This document shows, in pieces, positions 25,521 to 33,114 of a stretch of 64,000 nucleotides of DNA. The position numbers were made by a program, and so were the translations under genes. The notes beneath the pieces were generated by a model that was given only the letters and a program-made list of their open reading frames with translations, did no database searches and was not told the origin of the DNA. The DNA comes from Mesorhizobium sp. 1M-11 (GTDB taxonomy: Bacteria > Pseudomonadota > Alphaproteobacteria > Rhizobiales > Rhizobiaceae). The first letter of the stretch is position 1; each line of letters begins with the position of its first letter. The stretch is from contig NZ_LJSD01000051.1 in assembly GCF_001303895.1 (NCBI RefSeq), positions 62,001-126,000 of the forward strand. The letters run 5' to 3'.

Positions 25521-26738
25521 TCAAGCCGCGACGACCCTGGTGGTCTCGATGACGTTGCGCATGTAGCCGGAAGGATTCCAGGGCTGCTTTTCAGGTTGCG
25601 TCTTGCCCTCGTTGGAGGTGGCGCGCACCCGCAACTCATGCTCGCCTTTGGCGAGCTTCACGGTGGCGGTCCATTCACGGAAGGAATATTTGCCAAGATC
25701 CTCGCCCAGGGCGGTCGGCTGCCAGGTCTTGCCGCCGTCGCTCGACACGGCCACCTCCTTGATGCCGGAACCGCCGTCGAAGGCGATGCCGCGCAGCTTG
25801 AGCGGCGCTTCCGCCTGAACCTTGTCGCCCTCCATCACGCTGGTTATGAAGGAGCGCACCTTGAACCTGTTGATGGGAACCGTCTTTTCAGCCGGCTTGC
25901 CGGGTTCGGTGCAGGCGCAATCGTTGTCGGGGATGCGATAGGCGGTCTTCATCCAGAAATTGTCGAGCGGCTTGTCCAGCACCGTGATCTCGTTGAGGTG
26001 CTTGACCCAATAGGTGCCGTACCAGCCCGGCACGACCAGCCGCACGGGGAACCCGTTGAGCCACGGAAGGTCCTCGCCGTTCATCGCGTAGGCGATCATC
26101 ACCTCGCCGTCGCGGGCATGGTCGATGTCGAGCGCCTTGGCGAAATCCGGCGTTTCCGCCAGCGGTGGCCCATCCAGCCCGCCGAACGACACCTGCACGG
26201 CACCTGGCTTGACCCCTGCCTTGTCCAGCACGGCTTTCAGCGGCACGCCCTTCCAGCGCGCATTGCCCATGGCGCCATTGCCCAGCTGGCCACCGCCCAT
26301 GCGCGGCTCGAAGAAACCGCGGCTGTTGCCCGAGCATTGATGGACGGCGACCATCTCGACCGGATCATGCAGCGACTTCAACGCATCGAGGGAAAGTGAC
26401 ACGGGCTTTTCGACAAGGCCCTTGACCTCGATGCGATAGGCTGCGGGATCGATGTCGAGCGGAACATCGGACAGATGATAGCGCACGAAGAAAGCGTCGT
26501 TGGGTGTGATGAGGCCTTCGTTGAAGACGCTGAATGGCGTTTCAAGCTGCGGCGGCCGCGCGGTCTGCCCGATCAGCGCACGCTTGCCCGGATATTTCAC
26601 CAGCGGACGTTCGCCATTGGCAAACGGCAAGGTGGCGATTTCGGCGGCGCGTGCCGCCAGCCCCGAAAAAGCAAGTCCTCCGGCGGCTCCAAGAGCAGCC
26701 GAACCGGCAGTCTTGAGCATCAGACGTCTGCTGATCAT
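25521..26738 (-). CDS. sorA: Sulfite dehydrogenase molybdenum subunit
   Basis: A 405-residue periplasmic sulfite:acceptor oxidoreductase. The Tat signal is MISRRLMLKTAGSAALGAAG, with the twin Arg. The oxidoreductase molybdopterin domain carries the Mo-ligand cysteine in VHQCSGNSRGFFEP (Cys135), plus WYGTYWVKHLNEI. The C-terminal dimerisation domain starts at about residue 285 (INRFKVRSFITSV). ATG at 26738 follows TTGGAGGAACGA. It converts sulfite to sulfate. With the Xsc pathway in the same window it would detoxify and gain electrons from sulfonate-derived sulfite. Confidence 0.92.
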   Translation of the reverse strand: MISRRLMLKTAGSAALGAAGGLAFSGLAARAAEIATLPFANGERPLVKYPGKRALIGQTARPPQLETPFSVFNEGLITPNDAFFVRYHLSDVPLDIDPAAYRIEVKGLVEKPVSLSLDALKSLHDPVEMVAVHQCSGNSRGFFEPRMGGGQLGNGAMGNARWKGVPLKAVLDKAGVKPGAVQVSFGGLDGPPLAETPDFAKALDIDHARDGEVMIAYAMNGEDLPWLNGFPVRLVVPGWYGTYWVKHLNEITVLDKPLDNFWMKTAYRIPDNDCACTEPGKPAEKTVPINRFKVRSFITSVMEGDKVQAEAPLKLRGIAFDGGSGIKEVAVSSDGGKTWQPTALGEDLGKYSFREWTATVKLAKGEHELRVRATSNEGKTQPEKQPWNPSGYMRNVIETTRVVAA

Positions 26739-26766
26739 TCGTTCCTCCAATTTTTGTGTCAGAGGA

Positions 26767-26792
26767 GACGAGCGCCGCGACCGGAATATTCC
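26767..26792 (-). promoter_or_regulatory. Candidate ECF promoter of sorA
   Basis: On the minus strand, GGAATA (26792-26787), 16 nt of spacer, then CGTC (26770-26767), 28 nt before the sorA ATG. GGAA-type -35 and CGT-type -10 elements are typical of ECF promoters, and the operon encodes its own ECF sigma. This is a motif match only. Confidence 0.4.
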
Positions 26793-27015
26793 ATGCGTCT
26801 GGAAAAAAATGTTTGGGAAATTCGATCCGTGGAACGGGCACCAGCGTTCGACGCCCGTCAGTTCGATCGGTTCGCGCTAGATCGCTTCACCGTTTCACGG
26901 AAGCGGCCACCTGCTGAGATGCCAAGCTTGGAGACAACGCCGCGTACCCACAGTGCCGCCAGGGGCGTCGGCGTCGGCACCATCGTTGGAGATTGGCCGA
27001 GACGCCCTTTACCCT

Positions 27016-27225
27016 CGTCATCCTCGACCTCGTAAGGAGCGAAGCGACTGGAGAGTGTCGGGGATCCATTCCGGAACACTGATGGTAAGAACGCTGATGG
27101 AAACGGAACCAACTCCGGCCGATCGGGCAAAATTGATGCTTGGACCGCTGCGCCTGCGTCCATGTTCCGGAATGGATCCCCGACACTCTTCGCTCCCTTC
27201 GGTCGCTCAGAGGTCGAGGATGACG
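27016..27225. repeat. Inverted-pair repeat (type B, copy 3)
   Basis: The same two arms as at 14221 and 23521, but with the inner and outer ends exchanged: CGTCATCCTCGACCTCG first (27016-27078), and GTTCCGGAATGGATCCCCGA later (27164-27225). It lies in the 643-nt gap upstream of sorA, where I see no gene between the promoter and this repeat. Confidence 0.8.
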
Positions 27226-27274
27226 GACTTCATTTGCTGCCAACGCTGATTGTCACCGTCGGATCCACGCCAGA

Positions 27275-27362
27275 GCAATTCCAGGGAATGTGTAACGGTT
27301 CCCGTCCGGAATTGCGTAAAACAAAGAGTTGGAGCGTTTCCGCTTTCCGTGAAAAACGGGAA
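27275..27362. repeat. Composite hairpin repeat
   Basis: GCAATTCC (27275-27282) pairs with GGAATTGC (27308-27315), followed by GTAAAACAAAGAGTTGGAGCG and a partial GTTTCCG...CGGGAAC hairpin. It is the same modular set as at 12851-12941, in opposite order. It lies just downstream of the cupin gene that ends the hexuronate operon, so it may serve as terminator. Confidence 0.75.
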
Positions 27363-27381
27363 CACCCTACAGGCTGTTGGG

Positions 27382-27717
27382 CTAAACAAAATCGGCGCGG
27401 TGCGGGGTGAAGCTGTCGACGAGACGGCCCGCCTCGAGTGCCCGCACGCCGTGGACGAGGTTCGACGGCACGATGAAGCTATCGCCCGCATCGAGCGTCT
27501 CCACCCTGCCGTCGATGGTCACCTCGAAGCGTCCCTCCGCAACATAGCTCGCCTGCACATGGGGATGCGAATGCAGGGCGCCGACGCCGCCCTTGTCGAA
27601 GCCGAACTCGACCACCATAAGCTCGTCGGTATGGACCAGCACGCGGCGGCGGTTGCCGTCCGGCGTGGCGGTCCATTCGCGGTCGACAGCGCGGGAAAAC
27701 ATCTCGGTCTCTTTCAC
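27382..27717 (-). CDS. Cupin protein, hexuronate operon
   Basis: A 111-residue single-domain cupin (double-stranded beta-helix). Motif 1 is HSHPHVQASYVAEGRFEV, with two or three metal-binding His and a Glu, and motif 2 is GDSFIVPSNLVHGVRAL. The GTG at 27717 has AAGGAG at correct spacing; an internal ATG at 27702 is possible. Small cupins of this type (KdgF-like) in uronate operons linearise unsaturated galacturonate. That role fits kduI and kduD just upstream, but is inferred. It lies 13 nt after kduD. Confidence 0.75.
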   Translation of the reverse strand: MKETEMFSRAVDREWTATPDGNRRRVLVHTDELMVVEFGFDKGGVGALHSHPHVQASYVAEGRFEVTIDGRVETLDAGDSFIVPSNLVHGVRALEAGRLVDSFTPHRADFV

Positions 27718-27730
27718 GATCGACACTCCT

Positions 27731-28495
27731 TCAACGCGCAAGCCAGCCGCCGTCCACCGGCACCACCGCGCCATGCATGTATTTCGAGGCCGGCGCCAGC
27801 AGGAACACGGCGGCGTCGCCGATGTCGCCTGGTTCGCCCCAGCGGCCGGCCGGGATGCGGCCGAGGATGGCGGCGTTGCGGTCGGGATCGTTGCGCAGCG
27901 CCTCGGTGTTGTTGGAGACGATATAGCCGGGCGCGATGGCGTTGACGTTGATGCCCCTGGCGGCCCATTCGCAAGCGAGCAGCCGGGTAATGCCGAGCAC
28001 GCCGTGCTTGGAGGCGGTGTAGGACGCGACCCGGATGCCGCCCTGGAAGGACAGCAGCGAGGCGATGTTGACGACGCGCGCCGTGCGGCCGGCGGCCAGC
28101 ACCTTGCGGGCGAAAGCCTGGGTCAGGAAGAACAGGGATTTCAGGTTGACGTCCATGACGTCGTCCCAATCCTCTTCGGTGAAGTCGATCGCGTCGGCAC
28201 GGCGGATGATGCCGGCATTGTTGACGATGCCGTCGATCGGCCCATGTTCCTCCCAGGCCGCGTCCAGCATCGCGGCCGCGGCCTGGTGATCGCCAAGGTC
28301 GCAGGCGATGGGCGAAAAGGAAGCGCCGATTGCCGCGAGTTGAGCGGCGGTCTCATCCATGGCCGAGCGGCCGACACCCAGAACGGCACCGCCGGCCTTG
28401 CCGACAGAAATGGCGATGCCCTGGCCGATGCCGGTGTTGGCGCCGGTCACCAGGATGCGCTGGCCCTCCAGGCTGAAGGCGGAAAGATCGCTCAC
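27731..28495 (-). CDS. kduD: 2-Dehydro-3-deoxy-D-gluconate 5-dehydrogenase (SDR)
   Basis: A 254-residue short-chain dehydrogenase. The NAD-binding motif is TGANTGIGQG at about residue 17, then NNAGII, the catalytic Ser in VVNIASLLSF, and YTASK. The C-terminus PVDGGWLAR is usual in KduD. It converts 3-deoxy-D-glycero-2,5-hexodiulosonate to KDG. It starts with GTG at 28495, overlapping the kduI stop by 4 nt. Position after kduI makes the assignment strong. Confidence 0.9.
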   Translation of the reverse strand: MSDLSAFSLEGQRILVTGANTGIGQGIAISVGKAGGAVLGVGRSAMDETAAQLAAIGASFSPIACDLGDHQAAAAMLDAAWEEHGPIDGIVNNAGIIRRADAIDFTEEDWDDVMDVNLKSLFFLTQAFARKVLAAGRTARVVNIASLLSFQGGIRVASYTASKHGVLGITRLLACEWAARGINVNAIAPGYIVSNNTEALRNDPDRNAAILGRIPAGRWGEPGDIGDAAVFLLAPASKYMHGAVVPVDGGWLAR

Positions 28496-29337
28496 CGCAG
28501 TTCGCCGATATCGACCGGATCGACGTCGGTGTAGTCGACATTGTCGCCCGCCATCGCCCAGATGAAGGCGTAGTTGGACGTGCCCGCCCCGGAATGGATC
28601 GACCAGCCCGGCGACAGCACCGCCTCCTCGTTCTTCATGACGATGTGGCGGGTCTCGTCCGGTTCGCCCATGAGATGGAACACGCGCGCGCCCTCGGCGA
28701 GATCGAAATAGAGATAGGCCTCCATGCGCCGGTCATGGACGTGGCACGGCATGGTGTTCCACACCGAGCCCGGCGCCAGCTGCGTCATGCCGACGACCAG
28801 CTGGCAGGTCTTCGCGCCTTCGGGATGGATGAACTGGAAGATCGAGCGTTCGTTCGAGGTCTGCTGGCTGCCGAGGTCGAGCCGCCTGGCATCGGCGATG
28901 CGGATCAGCTTTGACGGAAGCTCCTGATGCGCGGGCGCGCTCAGCAGGTAGAACTTCGCCGGGTTCTGCGGATCGGCCGAGGCGAAGGAAACCGCTTCGG
29001 TGCCCTTGCCGACATAGACCATGTCGCGCGTGCCGGCATGGAAGGTCTCGCTGCCCGCCTGCACGGTGCCGGCGCCGCCGATGTTGACGGCGATCAGTTC
29101 ACGCCGGTCGAGGAAGTTCTTCGTCCCGGTCGGCTTGATCGCCTCCAGCGTGAGCGGGCTGTCCAGCGGGACCGCACCGCCGACGACCATGCGGTCGTAA
29201 TGGGTGTAGGTGAGATGGACCGCGCCGGCATGGAAGAGATCGCCGATATGGAAGTTGTGGCGCAACTCGTCCGTGCCCATGGCCGCCGCGGCATTGGGGT
29301 CGATGGCATAACGGGACGAATAGCTGGTGGCTGTCAT
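28492..29337 (-). CDS. kduI: 5-Keto-4-deoxyuronate isomerase
   Basis: A 281-residue cupin-type isomerase that converts 5-dehydro-4-deoxy-D-glucuronate to 3-deoxy-D-glycero-2,5-hexodiulosonate. Characteristic stretches are ELRHNFHIGDLFHAGAVHLT and the zinc site SVWNTMPCHVHDRRMEAYLY. Length matches E. coli KduI (278). It couples to kduD by GTGA overlap. It indicates use of pectin- or glycosaminoglycan-derived unsaturated uronates. Confidence 0.94.
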   Translation of the reverse strand: MTATSYSSRYAIDPNAAAAMGTDELRHNFHIGDLFHAGAVHLTYTHYDRMVVGGAVPLDSPLTLEAIKPTGTKNFLDRRELIAVNIGGAGTVQAGSETFHAGTRDMVYVGKGTEAVSFASADPQNPAKFYLLSAPAHQELPSKLIRIADARRLDLGSQQTSNERSIFQFIHPEGAKTCQLVVGMTQLAPGSVWNTMPCHVHDRRMEAYLYFDLAEGARVFHLMGEPDETRHIVMKNEEAVLSPGWSIHSGAGTSNYAFIWAMAGDNVDYTDVDPVDIGELR

Positions 29338-29363
29338 GTCGGGATGCTCTTTCTGGATTACGG

Positions 29364-30137
29364 TCAGGGCTTCTTTGGTGATTTCTCGGCGGCCAGATAG
29401 TCCGACTGCTGGGTGGTGAGGCGCTGGCGGTAGCGATCCTGCGCGGCGATCAGATGCGCGCGCATGGCTGCGCGGGCCGCATCCGCGTCTCCGGCGGAAA
29501 TGGCCTGCAGGATCGAGAGATGCTCGCGTTGCAGGCCGGTCAGATATTCGTTCGACAGCACCTCGACCGAGTACCAGGGCGAGGCGCGGTCGCAGGGGAT
29601 GGTACGGTCGCCGAGCGCATCGAGGATCTCGACATAGAACGGATTGTTGGTGGCCGAGGCGATCTCGCGGTGGAAGGCGAAGTCGGCCTTGCCGGTGGGT
29701 TCGCCGAGATGCAGCAGGCGGTCGAATTCGAAGAAGGCTTCCTGGATCAGCGCCTCCTGCGCGGCGTTGCGGCGCATGGCGGCCAGCCCCGCGCTCTCGA
29801 TCTCGATGCCCATGCGCACTTCCAGCACGTTGATCGCCTGGCTGACCTTCTTGATCTCCTGGCTGAAGGAGGAAAAGGTCAGCGCCGGGTGCTCGAGCAC
29901 GAAGACGCCGGCGCCCTGCCTGGATTCCACCAGGCCGTCGGCGGCAAGGCTTGCCATCGCCTCGCGGATCACGGTGCGCGAAACGCCGAAGGTCTCCGTC
30001 ATCTGCCCTTCCGTCGGCAGCTTCTGGCCGGGCATGATCTGGCCGCTGACGATCTGGGCGCGCAAGGTCGCCACCACGCGCTCGGCGAGCTTGGGTTTGC
30101 GTTCGATGCGCAGGTCTTCGACGGTTTCTGATGCCAT
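29364..30137 (-). CDS. FadR-type GntR regulator of hexuronate genes
   Basis: A 257-residue regulator with an N-terminal winged helix (GQKLPTEGQMTETFGVSRTV, residues about 35-75) and a C-terminal FCD all-helical ligand domain (LEVRMGIEIESAGLAAMRRN and FHREIASATNNPF, with likely metal-binding residues). It lies inside the operon, 11 nt after dctM and 26 nt before kduI. UxuR/ExuR-type members respond to hexuronates. A candidate operator is at 34601-34625. Confidence 0.85.
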   Translation of the reverse strand: MASETVEDLRIERKPKLAERVVATLRAQIVSGQIMPGQKLPTEGQMTETFGVSRTVIREAMASLAADGLVESRQGAGVFVLEHPALTFSSFSQEIKKVSQAINVLEVRMGIEIESAGLAAMRRNAAQEALIQEAFFEFDRLLHLGEPTGKADFAFHREIASATNNPFYVEILDALGDRTIPCDRASPWYSVEVLSNEYLTGLQREHLSILQAISAGDADAARAAMRAHLIAAQDRYRQRLTTQQSDYLAAEKSPKKP

Positions 30138-30148
30138 GATTTAGATGC

Positions 30149-31429
30149 CTATCTGAATACGCTCGGCAGCCAGAGCGAGAGCGCGGGTATGTAGGTGACC
30201 AGGCCTAATACCACGAGGCCGGCGGCATAGAAGGGCCAGATGGAGCGCATCGCCTCCCACACCGAGATCTTGCCGACCGCGCAGGCGACGAACTGCACTG
30301 CCCCCACCGGCGGCGTGTTCAGCCCGATGCCGAAGTTCAGGATCATGATGACGCCGAAATGCACCGGGTCGACGCCATAGGCTACCGCCACCGGCAGGAA
30401 GATCGGCGTGCAGATGATGATGGTCGGCCCCATGTCCATGAAGGTGCCCAGCACCAGCATCAGCACATTGATCAAGAGCAGGATGATGATCGGGTTGTCG
30501 GAGATCGTGTTCATCCAGGCAATCAGCGATGCCGGCACGCGCATGAACGCCATCAGCCAGGAAAAGGCGGCTGCCATGCCGATGATCAGAAGCACCATCG
30601 CCGTGGTGCGCACCGCGCCGAAGGTGGCGTGCACGAAGTCGTTCCAGGTCATGCGGCGATAGACGAAGGTGGTGACCGCGAGCGCGTAGAGCACGGCGAT
30701 GCAGGAGCTTTCGGTGGCGGTGAACACGCCCGAACGCACGCCGCCGAAGATGATGCCGATCAGGAGCAGGCCGGGGATCGAGATCAGGAAATACTGGCCA
30801 ACCTTGGCAAACCCCGGAAACGGCTCGGTCGGATAGCCGCGCGAGCGCGCGACGAAATAGGCGGTCACCATCAGGGCGGCGGCGTAGAGCAGGCCAGGGA
30901 TGACGCCGGCGGTGAACAGGTCGGCGATCGAGATCTTTCCGCCGGCGGAGATCGAATAGATGATCATGTTGTGCGAGGGCGGCAGCATCAGCGCGATCAG
31001 CGCCGCCATCGAGGTGACGTTGACGGCGTAGTCGGCGCCATAGCCGCGCTGCTTCATCTGCGGGATCATGACGCCGCCGACAGCCGCTGCCTCCGCCACC
31101 GCAGAGCCGGAAATGCCGCCGAACAGCGTCGCGGTGACGATGTTGACCTGGCCGAGGCCGCCGCGGATATGGCCGACCAGCGAGGCCGCGAAGGCGATGA
31201 TCTTCTGCGCGATGCCGCCGCGCACCATCAGGTCGCCGGCATAGATGAAGAACGGGATGGCCAGCATCGAGAACACGCTCATGCCGGAGTTGAGCCGCTG
31301 GAAGACGACAAGCGGCGGCAGGCCCATATAGAGCACCGTGGCGAAGGAAGACACGCCGAGGCAGAAGGCGATCGGCGTGCCGATCAGCATCAACAGGGTG
31401 AAGACACCGAAGAGGATCAGGATTTCCAT
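30149..31429 (-). CDS. dctM: TRAP transporter large membrane subunit
   Basis: A 426-residue inner-membrane protein of the DctM family, with about twelve to thirteen segments. It opens with the typical MEILILFGVFTLLMLIGTPI and has the conserved GGISGSAVAEAAAVGGVMIP and GLNTPPVGAVQFVACAVGKI stretches. Its start is 4 nt from the end of dctQ. With DctP and DctQ it imports an organic acid using the sodium gradient; hexuronates are the likely substrate from the operon. Confidence 0.92.
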   Translation of the reverse strand: MEILILFGVFTLLMLIGTPIAFCLGVSSFATVLYMGLPPLVVFQRLNSGMSVFSMLAIPFFIYAGDLMVRGGIAQKIIAFAASLVGHIRGGLGQVNIVTATLFGGISGSAVAEAAAVGGVMIPQMKQRGYGADYAVNVTSMAALIALMLPPSHNMIIYSISAGGKISIADLFTAGVIPGLLYAAALMVTAYFVARSRGYPTEPFPGFAKVGQYFLISIPGLLLIGIIFGGVRSGVFTATESSCIAVLYALAVTTFVYRRMTWNDFVHATFGAVRTTAMVLLIIGMAAAFSWLMAFMRVPASLIAWMNTISDNPIIILLLINVLMLVLGTFMDMGPTIIICTPIFLPVAVAYGVDPVHFGVIMILNFGIGLNTPPVGAVQFVACAVGKISVWEAMRSIWPFYAAGLVVLGLVTYIPALSLWLPSVFR

Positions 31430-31433
31430 CGCG

Positions 31434-31994
31434 TCAGGCCTTCACTTTGGCGGTGTCGAGTTCGGCGGCGACTTCCGCCGGCGGCAATTCGTCGAGGATG
31501 TCGTCGATCGGCTGCCCCGCCAGCCTCAGCACCATGCGCTCCAGCGAAAACAGACAGACCAGGGCACCGCCGACGACCAGCGGCACGTAGTCCCAGCCGC
31601 CCGAGATGCGCAGCGACGGCAGCGTGGTATTCCAGGTCAGCATGACGAGCTGTGACCCGTACCAGACCATGCCGACGCCGAAGGCGAAGGCGACGGTGTC
31701 GGAGATCATGCGCAGCCAGGCCTTGCCGCCGCTCGGCACGACATAGAGCAGCACGTCGAAGCCCATATGGTAGTTCTCGCGCACGCCGACGGCGGCGCCC
31801 AGGAAGATGAACCAGCTCATCAGCATGACGGCGCCGGGTTCGGTCCAGCTCGGCGAGTCGTTCAGCACGTAGCGGCAGAACACCTGCCAGGCGACGATCG
31901 CCGTCATCACCACCAGGCCGGCGCCGGCCAGCCAGAGCGACAGCGTGCTCAGCCAGGACAGTGCCTTGGCCGTTCTTTCCAGTCTTGCAGGCAT
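31434..31994 (-). CDS. dctQ: TRAP transporter small membrane subunit
   Basis: A 186-residue protein with four membrane segments. The family hallmark WQVFCRYVLNDSPSWTEPGA is at about residues 36-55, followed by FIFLGAAVGVRENYHMGFDV. It bridges DctP and DctM. It is placed between them, 59 nt after dctP. Length is typical for DctQ. Confidence 0.9.
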   Translation of the reverse strand: MPARLERTAKALSWLSTLSLWLAGAGLVVMTAIVAWQVFCRYVLNDSPSWTEPGAVMLMSWFIFLGAAVGVRENYHMGFDVLLYVVPSGGKAWLRMISDTVAFAFGVGMVWYGSQLVMLTWNTTLPSLRISGGWDYVPLVVGGALVCLFSLERMVLRLAGQPIDDILDELPPAEVAAELDTAKVKA

Positions 31995-32053
31995 GGTCTC
32001 TTGCTTTCCAAGAAGAATGGACAGGCCGGATCACGACCTGTCCATCGACTGCG

Positions 32054-33091
32054 TCACTGCACGGCCTGAACGTCTTCGACCAGCTTCTTCAGCACCGGAT
32101 CGGTGATGTGCTTTTCGTAGACGGGCTTCATGGCGTCGATGAAGCTCTGCTTGTCCGGGCTGGTGATCTTGGCGCCTGCCGCCTCCACCTTGGAGCGCGA
32201 CTCGGCGGTCTTGGCGGCCCACAATTCGCGCTGCTTGGCGACGCTGTCCTTGGCTGCCTGTTTGAAGATCGCCTGGTCTTCCGGCGTCAGCTTGTCGAAG
32301 GCGGCCTTGTTCATCACGAACACTTCCGGAAGGATGGTGTGTTCATCGAGCGAGAAGTTCTTCGCCACCTCGAAATGCTTCGCCGTGTCGTAGCTCGGGA
32401 AGTTGTTCTCGGCACCGTCGATGACGCCGGTTTCGATCGCCGAATAGACTTCGCCATAAGGCATCGGCGTCGCATTGGCGCCGAGGGCCGCCACCATGTC
32501 GACGAAGATGTCCGACTGGATGACGCGGAACTTCAGCCCCTTCATGTCGGCCACCGAATTGATTGGCTTCTGCTTGTTGTAGAAAGAGCGCGAACCGGCG
32601 TCGTAGAACGCCAGCGCCACCAGTCCGGCCGGCTCGAACGCCGCCTTGATCTGGTCGCCGATGGCGCCGTCCATCACCTTGTGCATATGGTCTTCCGAGC
32701 GGAAGATGTAGGGCAGCGCCGGAACGATGGTTTCCTTCACCGTGCCGTTGAAGGGCGCCATGGAAACGCGATTGAGCTCGATGACGCCCGAACGCACCTG
32801 CTCGATCGTGTCCTTCTCCTCGCCGAGCTGGGCCGAGTGATAGACCTCGACCGCATAACGGCCGGCCGTGCGCTCCTTGACCAGCTCACCGAAATACTTG
32901 ACGGCCTCGACGGTCGGATATCCGTCGGGGTGCGTGTCGGACGATTTCAGCACGGTCTGGGCAAGTGCCGTTCCGGTCATCAGGGATGCGGCAAGCAGCG
33001 CCAGACCGGCCAAAGCAAAAGAACAAAGCGTTGGAGCGTTTCCGCGTTTCCGTGGAAAACGGAAACGCTCTGGTTTCGAAAAATGCAGCAT
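32054..33091 (-). CDS. dctP: TRAP transporter substrate-binding protein
   Basis: A 345-residue periplasmic DctP protein, predicted to bind a hexuronate. The mature domain starts QTVLKSSDTHPDGYPT and includes the TRAP signature region MKGLKFRVIQSDIFVDMVAA, with the binding Arg. ATG at 33091 has a strong GGGAGGAACCA site. The N-terminus is odd: MLHFSKPERFRFPRKRGNAP is followed by the hydrophobic core FALAGLALLAASLMTG, and residues 6-20 are encoded by a palindromic repeat of the local family. The signal peptide is therefore long but still plausible. Confidence 0.9.
   Translation of the reverse strand: MLHFSKPERFRFPRKRGNAPTLCSFALAGLALLAASLMTGTALAQTVLKSSDTHPDGYPTVEAVKYFGELVKERTAGRYAVEVYHSAQLGEEKDTIEQVRSGVIELNRVSMAPFNGTVKETIVPALPYIFRSEDHMHKVMDGAIGDQIKAAFEPAGLVALAFYDAGSRSFYNKQKPINSVADMKGLKFRVIQSDIFVDMVAALGANATPMPYGEVYSAIETGVIDGAENNFPSYDTAKHFEVAKNFSLDEHTILPEVFVMNKAAFDKLTPEDQAIFKQAAKDSVAKQRELWAAKTAESRSKVEAAGAKITSPDKQSFIDAMKPVYEKHITDPVLKKLVEDVQAVQ
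33034..33070. repeat. Palindromic repeat inside the dctP signal-peptide region
   Basis: GAGCGTTTCCG (33034-33044) and CGGAAACGCTC (33060-33070) are exact reverse complements around 15 nt. Flanking GAACAAAGCGTTG matches the ACAAAGAGTTG next to the related element at 27275-27362. Here the element lies in frame within codons 7-21 of dctP. Confidence 0.85.
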
Positions 33092-33114
33092 TGGTTCCTC
33101 CCATTTATTATTCG

